From assembly GCF_003012935.1 (NCBI RefSeq), contig NZ_PUDR01000004.1, forward strand, positions 186,001 to 250,000: a stretch of DNA of 64,000 nt, in the 5' to 3' direction. A model generated the notes under the pieces. That model was not told the DNA's origin. It saw only the letters and a program-made list of their open reading frames with translations, and did no database searches. Below, piece by piece: positions 59,727 through 64,000 of this stretch. The stretch is from Pannonibacter carbonis. Lineage in GTDB: Bacteria; Pseudomonadota; Alphaproteobacteria; Rhizobiales; Stappiaceae. Numbering within the stretch: the stretch's first letter is position 1; every line of letters begins with the position of its first letter. A program made the position numbers and the translations under genes.

Positions 59727-60584
59727 ATGGCAAGAATGATTGTGGTTGAAGAGCGTAGTTCGCCCCTGCTTCTGGTGTTGCCCCATTCCGGCCTGCGCAT
59801 TCCGCGCGAGCTGGAACGCCGCATGACCGCAACCGGTCGCCTGCAGACCGATCTGTCCTGGCATCTTGACCAAGTGGCCGACTTTACCGGCGAGCTTGGC
59901 ATCAGTGTCCTGCGCACCCCCTTTTCGCGCCTCGTCATTGACGTCGACCGCGATCCGGTCCGCGAGGCGGATGGCCAGCCGTCAGATCCCGCCGTGGCGC
60001 TGTGCCCGCTGACCACCATGGACGGCAAGCGCGTCTACCAGGCCGAGGAAGATCCGGGGCCGGTGGAAATCGAGGAGCGGCGCAGGCTGTTCCACGAGCC
60101 GTTCCACACCGCACTGGGAGCCCAGATCGAACGGCTCAAGGGCCAGAACCGGCGCGTGGTCCTGCTCAACATCCAGTCCATGCGCTCACGCATCAAGGGC
60201 AGGTTCCCGGGCGAACTGCCTATGGTCAACATCGGCAATTGCCAGGGCCGAAGCTGCCACGAGGATGTGACCAGCATCGTCGCCAGCCTTGAAAAGGACT
60301 ATCCGAACGGTGGTCTGTCGGAAAATGACATCACGACCGGCGGCTTCATCGCTCAGATGGTTGGCCAGCCGCGCGACGGCGTCCATGCTATCACCCTAGT
60401 CCTGGCCCAACGCGCCTATATCCGGCACGAAACGCCCCCCTTCGAGATGGACAAGGAACGCCTCAGGCAGACCCGCGCAGCCTTGCGCCGCATTTCGGCT
60501 GATCTGATCAACTGGGCCAATGGCGCGCAGAAGGCTCCGCCGCGCACGCTGCTGGAACCATTGCCGGATTTCCTCTCAGTCTGA
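59727..60584 (+). CDS. N-formylglutamate amidohydrolase family protein
   Basis: 285 aa. Family motifs: LVLPHSGLRIPRELE near 15, RTPFSRLVIDVDRDP near 65-79, and GGFIAQMVGQP near 205-215. HutG-type enzymes remove formate from N-formylglutamate in histidine degradation; many paralogues have other substrates, and no hut genes are nearby. The ATG at 59727 or 59736 could start it. Confidence 0.85.
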   Translation: MARMIVVEERSSPLLLVLPHSGLRIPRELERRMTATGRLQTDLSWHLDQVADFTGELGISVLRTPFSRLVIDVDRDPVREADGQPSDPAVALCPLTTMDGKRVYQAEEDPGPVEIEERRRLFHEPFHTALGAQIERLKGQNRRVVLLNIQSMRSRIKGRFPGELPMVNIGNCQGRSCHEDVTSIVASLEKDYPNGGLSENDITTGGFIAQMVGQPRDGVHAITLVLAQRAYIRHETPPFEMDKERLRQTRAALRRISADLINWANGAQKAPPRTLLEPLPDFLSV

Positions 60585-61769
60585 TCAGACGACGTTGCGC
60601 TCGATCAGCGGCTTGTCCTGTGCCAGCCGCTCGAGCCCCAGAGGCGCAAGGTCCAGCGTCTCGTAACCTCCCGTCGCAATCAGTTCCGCCAGTCCCCGGC
60701 CGACGGCGGGCGACTGCTGCAACCCGTGCCCGGAGAAGCCCAGCGCGATATAGAGCCCCGGACGGCCCGGCACGTTGCCGACGAAGGCATTGTGATCGAA
60801 CAGGTTCATGTCGTAGTGCCCGGCCCAGGCCGCGCCGGGGCGGATGGCCTCGAAGGCCGGCACCCGGTTCGCCAGGCTCGGCCACAGGCGTTCGTCGAAG
60901 AAGGCGTGGTCGACCTCGAAGTCGTCCGCCGCAACGTCCGGATCGTCATCCGAGCCGGCGCCGCAGATGAAGCCCTCGCCCTCGGGCCGCACATAGGTGC
61001 CATCCGGGTCGATCAGCAGCGGCACACCGGTGACTTTCTCCCGACAGGTGAAGGGGAAGACAAAGCGCTTGCGGCGGTGGATCGGCAGCTCCAGCCCGGC
61101 CAGCCGGCAGATCTCCGCCCCGCCCGACGCTCCGGCCGCATTGAGCACCGCCCCCGCCTCGATCACGTCGCCCGTGTCGAGCCGCGCCCGCCAGGCCGCC
61201 TCGCCCCGCTCCAGGCCGATCACCCGTGCGGCGACATACTCGACGCCAAGCGCCCGGGCGCGGACACGGAACGCCTGCATCAGGCCGTAGCCGTCGAACC
61301 AGCCTTCCCCGGTCGTGCCGTGACAACCGGCAGCAATGCCTTCGGTGTTCAGGAAGGGAAAGCGCCGCGCCAGCGCCTCGGGCTCGTAAAAGGCAATGTC
61401 GGCCCCGAGCCGGCGTTGCAGCGTATGGTTTTCCTCCAGGATCGGGCGCGTTTCCGGCGTTGCCAGGAACAGATAGCCGCCCTCCTTCAGCCCGATGTCG
61501 GGCGCCTGCCCGCCCCCCGGGACAGCAAGCCGCAGGCCGATGTCGCGCAGGAACGCGATGCCAAAGAGCGATATCTCGATGTTGATCGCGCTGGAAAACT
61601 GCTGCCGGATCGAGGCCGCCGAGCGGGCCGAGGCGCAAAAGGTGTAGGCAGGGTCCGCCTCGACCACGACGATCCGACCGGAAAAATCGCTCCGCGCAGC
61701 AAGCTGGGCGGCCACCGACGAGCCAATTGCGGCCCCACCGATGATCACGAGATCTGCTGTGTCTGCCAA
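60585..61769 (-). CDS. FAD-dependent oxidoreductase, D-amino acid/glycine oxidase family
   Basis: 394 aa from a TTG at 61769, preceded by GGGGAGG at ideal spacing; an ATG at 61811 would add 14 residues but lacks a good ribosome site. The FAD loop VIIGGAAIGSSVAAQLA (near 8-24) is the GxGxxG variant of the DAO family, then RSAASIRQQFS and the C-terminal GLYIALGFSGHGLQQSPAVG that closes the flavin site. Likely oxidises an amino acid or sarcosine-like amine. Neighbouring amino-acid genes fit, but the substrate is unknown. Confidence 0.85.
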   Translation of the reverse strand: MADTADLVIIGGAAIGSSVAAQLAARSDFSGRIVVVEADPAYTFCASARSAASIRQQFSSAINIEISLFGIAFLRDIGLRLAVPGGGQAPDIGLKEGGYLFLATPETRPILEENHTLQRRLGADIAFYEPEALARRFPFLNTEGIAAGCHGTTGEGWFDGYGLMQAFRVRARALGVEYVAARVIGLERGEAAWRARLDTGDVIEAGAVLNAAGASGGAEICRLAGLELPIHRRKRFVFPFTCREKVTGVPLLIDPDGTYVRPEGEGFICGAGSDDDPDVAADDFEVDHAFFDERLWPSLANRVPAFEAIRPGAAWAGHYDMNLFDHNAFVGNVPGRPGLYIALGFSGHGLQQSPAVGRGLAELIATGGYETLDLAPLGLERLAQDKPLIERNVV

Positions 61770-61896
61770 GGCGTCCTCCCCGCCACAAAACGCGAAAGAC
61801 CGGGCGGCCATGCCGTCCGGTCGAAGTGGTCAAACGCGCTCAAGTCGCTCCGCCGTAATCTCTGCCCTCTCCGCCGTGCTCCCAGCCCCTCTCCAC

Positions 61897-62001
61897 GGTC
61901 ATCCCCGCCTTGTGCGGGGATCCAGCCTCCGCATCAACGCGAGCCGGAACGGGAGAGAAGGCCGAAAACCGCAAGGATCCCCGCACGAGGCGGGGATGAC
62001 C
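61897..62001. repeat. REP-like doublet, family A, copy 2
   Basis: Left arm 61897-61923 and right arm 61975-62001 carry the same 12-base inverted ends as copy 1 (GGTCATCCCCGC...GCGGGGATGACC). Here both arms fold perfectly: ATCCCCGC, loop CTTGT or ACGAG, GCGGGGAT. The 51-base centre differs from copy 1 except for a shared GCATCAAC-like core. Located between the FAD oxidoreductase and gcdH genes. Confidence 0.8.
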
Positions 62002-62068
62002 TCAGAGTACGGAACAGACCCCGTGCCAGCGGCGATACGCAGGCACAGGCGTCCCCTTCGTCCGTTCC

Positions 62069-63277
62069 TCAGAAGAACGCCTGCAGGCCCGTCTGGGCAC
62101 GGCCCAGGATCAGGGCGTGGACGTCATGCGTGCCTTCGTAGGTGTTCACGGTCTCCAGGTTCTGGGCGTGACGCATCACGTGGTATTCTTCCTGAATGCC
62201 GTTGCCGCCGTGCATGTCGCGCGCCTGGCGGGCGACGTCGAGGGCCTTGCCGCAGTTGTTGCGCTTGACCAGCGAGATCATCTCCGGTGCCACCTTGCCT
62301 TCATCGAACAGGCGGCCGACGCGCAGCGAGCCCTGCAGGCCGAGCGCAATTTCCGTCTGCATGTCGGCGAGCTTCTTCTGGAACAGCTGCGTCTGCGCCA
62401 GCGGGCGGCCGAACTGATGCCGGTCGAGGCCATACTGGCGGGCACGGTGCCAGCAATCCTCGGCCGCGCCCAGCGCGCCCCAGGAAATGCCATAGCGGGC
62501 GCGGTTGAGGCAGCCGAACGGACCCTTCAGGCCCGAGACATTCGGCAGCAGCGCGTCTTCGGACACTTCCACGCCGTCCATGACGATCTCGCCGGTGATC
62601 GAGGCGCGCAGGGACAGCTTGCCGCCGATCTTCGGTGCGCTGAGACCCTTCATGCCCTTCTCCAGCACGAAGCCGCGAATGGCATTGTCATGCGCCTCGG
62701 ACTTGGCCCAGACGACGAAGACATCGGCGATCGGCGAGTTGGAGATCCACATCTTGGATCCCTTGAGGCGGTAGCCGCCGTCGATCTTCTCGGCGCGGGT
62801 GCGCATGCCGGCCGGGTCAGAACCTGCGTCCGGCTCGGTCAGGCCGAAGCAGCCGACATATTCACCGGAGGCGAGCTTCGGCAGGTACTTCTTGCGCTGC
62901 TCTTCCGTGCCATAGGCATAGATCGGATACATCACCAGCGAGGACTGCACCGAGTTCATCGAGCGGTAGCCGCTGTCGACGCGCTCGATCTCGCGCGCCA
63001 CCAGACCATAAGCCACGTAGGACGCGCTGGCGCAGCCGTACTCTTCCGGCAGCGTTACGCCGAGCAGGCCCAGTTCGCCCATCTCGTTGAAGATCTCGCG
63101 GTCGGTCTTCTCATGCGCATAGGCTTCGAGCACACGCGGCATCAGCTTGTCCTGCGCATAGGCGCGGGCGGTTTCCATGATCAGGATCTCGTCCTCGTTC
63201 AGCTGCTCGCGCAGCAGGAACGGATCATCCCAGGAAAAGGTACCGCCACCGGTGGGATCAGACTTCAGGGCCGCCAT
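62069..63277 (-). CDS. gcdH: Glutaryl-CoA dehydrogenase
   Basis: 402 aa. Acyl-CoA dehydrogenase fold with [15 protein letters not shown] near 145-159, [18 protein letters not shown] near 177-194 and the catalytic Glu in [16 protein letters not shown] near the C-terminus, a sequence typical of GcdH, which oxidises and decarboxylates glutaryl-CoA in lysine and tryptophan degradation. AGGAGG sits 7 bases before the ATG at 63277. Unlike the dehydrogenase-like protein at 16787-17968, this one keeps the YEGT Glu. Confidence 0.92.
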   Translation of the reverse strand: MAALKSDPTGGGTFSWDDPFLLREQLNEDEILIMETARAYAQDKLMPRVLEAYAHEKTDREIFNEMGELGLLGVTLPEEYGCASASYVAYGLVAREIERVDSGYRSMNSVQSSLVMYPIYAYGTEEQRKKYLPKLASGEYVGCFGLTEPDAGSDPAGMRTRAEKIDGGYRLKGSKMWISNSPIADVFVVWAKSEAHDNAIRGFVLEKGMKGLSAPKIGGKLSLRASITGEIVMDGVEVSEDALLPNVSGLKGPFGCLNRARYGISWGALGAAEDCWHRARQYGLDRHQFGRPLAQTQLFQKKLADMQTEIALGLQGSLRVGRLFDEGKVAPEMISLVKRNNCGKALDVARQARDMHGGNGIQEEYHVMRHAQNLETVNTYEGTHDVHALILGRAQTGLQAFF

Positions 63278-63445
63278 GTTCTTTCCTCCTCGTCGGCGAA
63301 CGGGCCTAAGCCCGCCGCGCTGCGTCTCGACCGGACCTGCGTCACGCCGCAAGGTGTCCGGGGTTGGCAAGGACCATGACAGAGAGGGGGGCCGCACTAA
63401 AGGGACAGTTTCTCCCGTTATCATTCCAGACGGGAATGAAGTTGA

Positions 63446-64000
63446 TTACCCTTGAGGCGACAGGGCTGTCAGCTTGTCGGGATTGCGCTGGATGTAGATG
63501 CCGCAAAGCTGGCCGTCCGGTGTCAGGTCGAAGAACACCAGGCTGTCCGGCGCGCCCGGCTCTGCAAACTGCAGCGCTGTGCCGCCGTTCGCCCGGCGCG
63601 ACACGATGGCCGTTCCCTCCGCCATTTGCCCGAGCACGCCGGCCAGAAAGCCGGACACCTCGGCCGGCCCGCTGAGCACACGCCGTGCCGCGGCAACCTT
63701 GGCGCCGCCATCAGACACCAGCTCCACGTCATCCGCCAGGATTGCGGCAAATGCGGCCGTGTCGCCACTGCGCACGCAGGTCTCGATCAGCGCGGTCAGC
63801 CGTGCGATGTCCTCGGGCCGCGCCGGAAAGCGCGGCCGGTCCGCCTGCAGCTGTCCACGGGCCCGTGAGGCCAGCTTGCGGCAGGTAACGCTGCTGCGGC
63901 CCAGCGTCTGGCCGATCTCCTCGAACGGCAGTCCGAACAGGTCATGCAGCAGGAAGGCGGCCCGCTCCAGCGGACTGAGCCGGTCCAGCACCCGCATCAC
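63446..64000 (-). CDS. SigJ-like ECF sigma factor (5' part outside window)
   Basis: 184 codons visible; the frame runs off the window end, so region 2 is missing. Region 4 helix-turn-helix: RLSPLERAAFLLHDLFGLPF and EIGQTLGRSSVTCRKLASRA. A SnoaL-like C-terminal domain (about 75-180: TAAFAAILADDVELVSDGG) is characteristic of SigJ/ECF41 sigma factors, in which the extension controls activity. The visible ATG and GTG at the very end are internal. Confidence 0.85.
   Translation of the reverse strand: MMRVLDRLSPLERAAFLLHDLFGLPFEEIGQTLGRSSVTCRKLASRARGQLQADRPRFPARPEDIARLTALIETCVRSGDTAAFAAILADDVELVSDGGAKVAAARRVLSGPAEVSGFLAGVLGQMAEGTAIVSRRANGGTALQFAEPGAPDSLVFFDLTPDGQLCGIYIQRNPDKLTALSPQG

Noticed and set aside
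61897-62001. Repeat arms considered as a CRISPR array or IS ends
   Set aside because: Only two inverted arms per locus, no regularly spaced direct repeats, no cas genes, no transposase ORF between them.

Overview
The window is GC-rich chromosomal DNA of an alphaproteobacterium, most likely in the order Hyphomicrobiales (Rhizobiales) and possibly close to Stappiaceae; the family is an inference from gene content. The markers are a DivL-type pseudo-histidine kinase, AddAB instead of RecBCD, the ChvG/ChvI pair next to a short HPr kinase and ATP-type pckA, the lptCAB-rpoN-hpf-ptsN string, an atpHAGDC F1 operon and an mdh-sucCD-sucAB-lpd TCA block. Almost everything is core genome. There are no rRNA or tRNA genes, CRISPR arrays, phage genes or complete insertion sequences.

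Layout. 1-11946 (+): divL (5' end outside the window), a TsaE-AmgK fusion, murU, addB, addA, trxA and grpE. 12325-18216 (-): a compact five-gene operon encoding a carrier protein, an acyl-CoA-dehydrogenase-fold flavoprotein, an amino acid:[carrier protein] ligase (a truncated seryl-tRNA-synthetase homologue), a DUF1839 protein and a family 2 glycoside hydrolase. It is the best candidate for an uncharacterised pathway. 18725-24852 (-): ptsN, hpf, rpoN, lptB, lptA, lptC and an RNase D. 24982-28962 (-): ptsH, an EIIA-Man protein, hprK, chvG and chvI, divergent from pckA (29420-31030, +). 31232-33904 (+): a split XdhC pair and a MoeA-like/MocA fusion for molybdenum-hydroxylase maturation. 34147-34350 (+): a very small protein resembling only the C-terminal part of GcrA. 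34513-39529 (-): F1 ATP synthase. 39707-41902 (-): priA. 42240-43710 (+): fsa and a merR gene with a clear palindromic operator. 44017-55620 (-): lpd, an HXXEE membrane protein, sucB, sucA, sucD, an unknown ORF, sucC, mdh and zapE. 56007-64000: a DUF7662-like protein, an Omp19/Inh lipoprotein, a GNAT acetyltransferase, a class V aminotransferase, an N-formylglutamate amidohydrolase-family protein, an FAD oxidoreductase, gcdH and the 3' part of a SigJ-like ECF sigma factor gene.

How the genes work together. The PTS-Ntr regulators (PtsN, HPr, EIIA-Man, HprK) together with ChvG/ChvI and PckA link phosphotransfer state, envelope or acid stress and gluconeogenesis. The TCA block and F1 ATP synthase supply central energy metabolism. 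LptCAB, AmgK-MurU and DivL serve the envelope and cell cycle. Two families of REP-like hairpin doublets lie in intergenic gaps. The most interesting items are the aminoacyl-carrier-protein operon, whose flavoprotein appears to lack the usual catalytic Glu; the stand-alone GcrA-C-terminal-like protein; and the unknown ORF translationally coupled between sucC and sucD.
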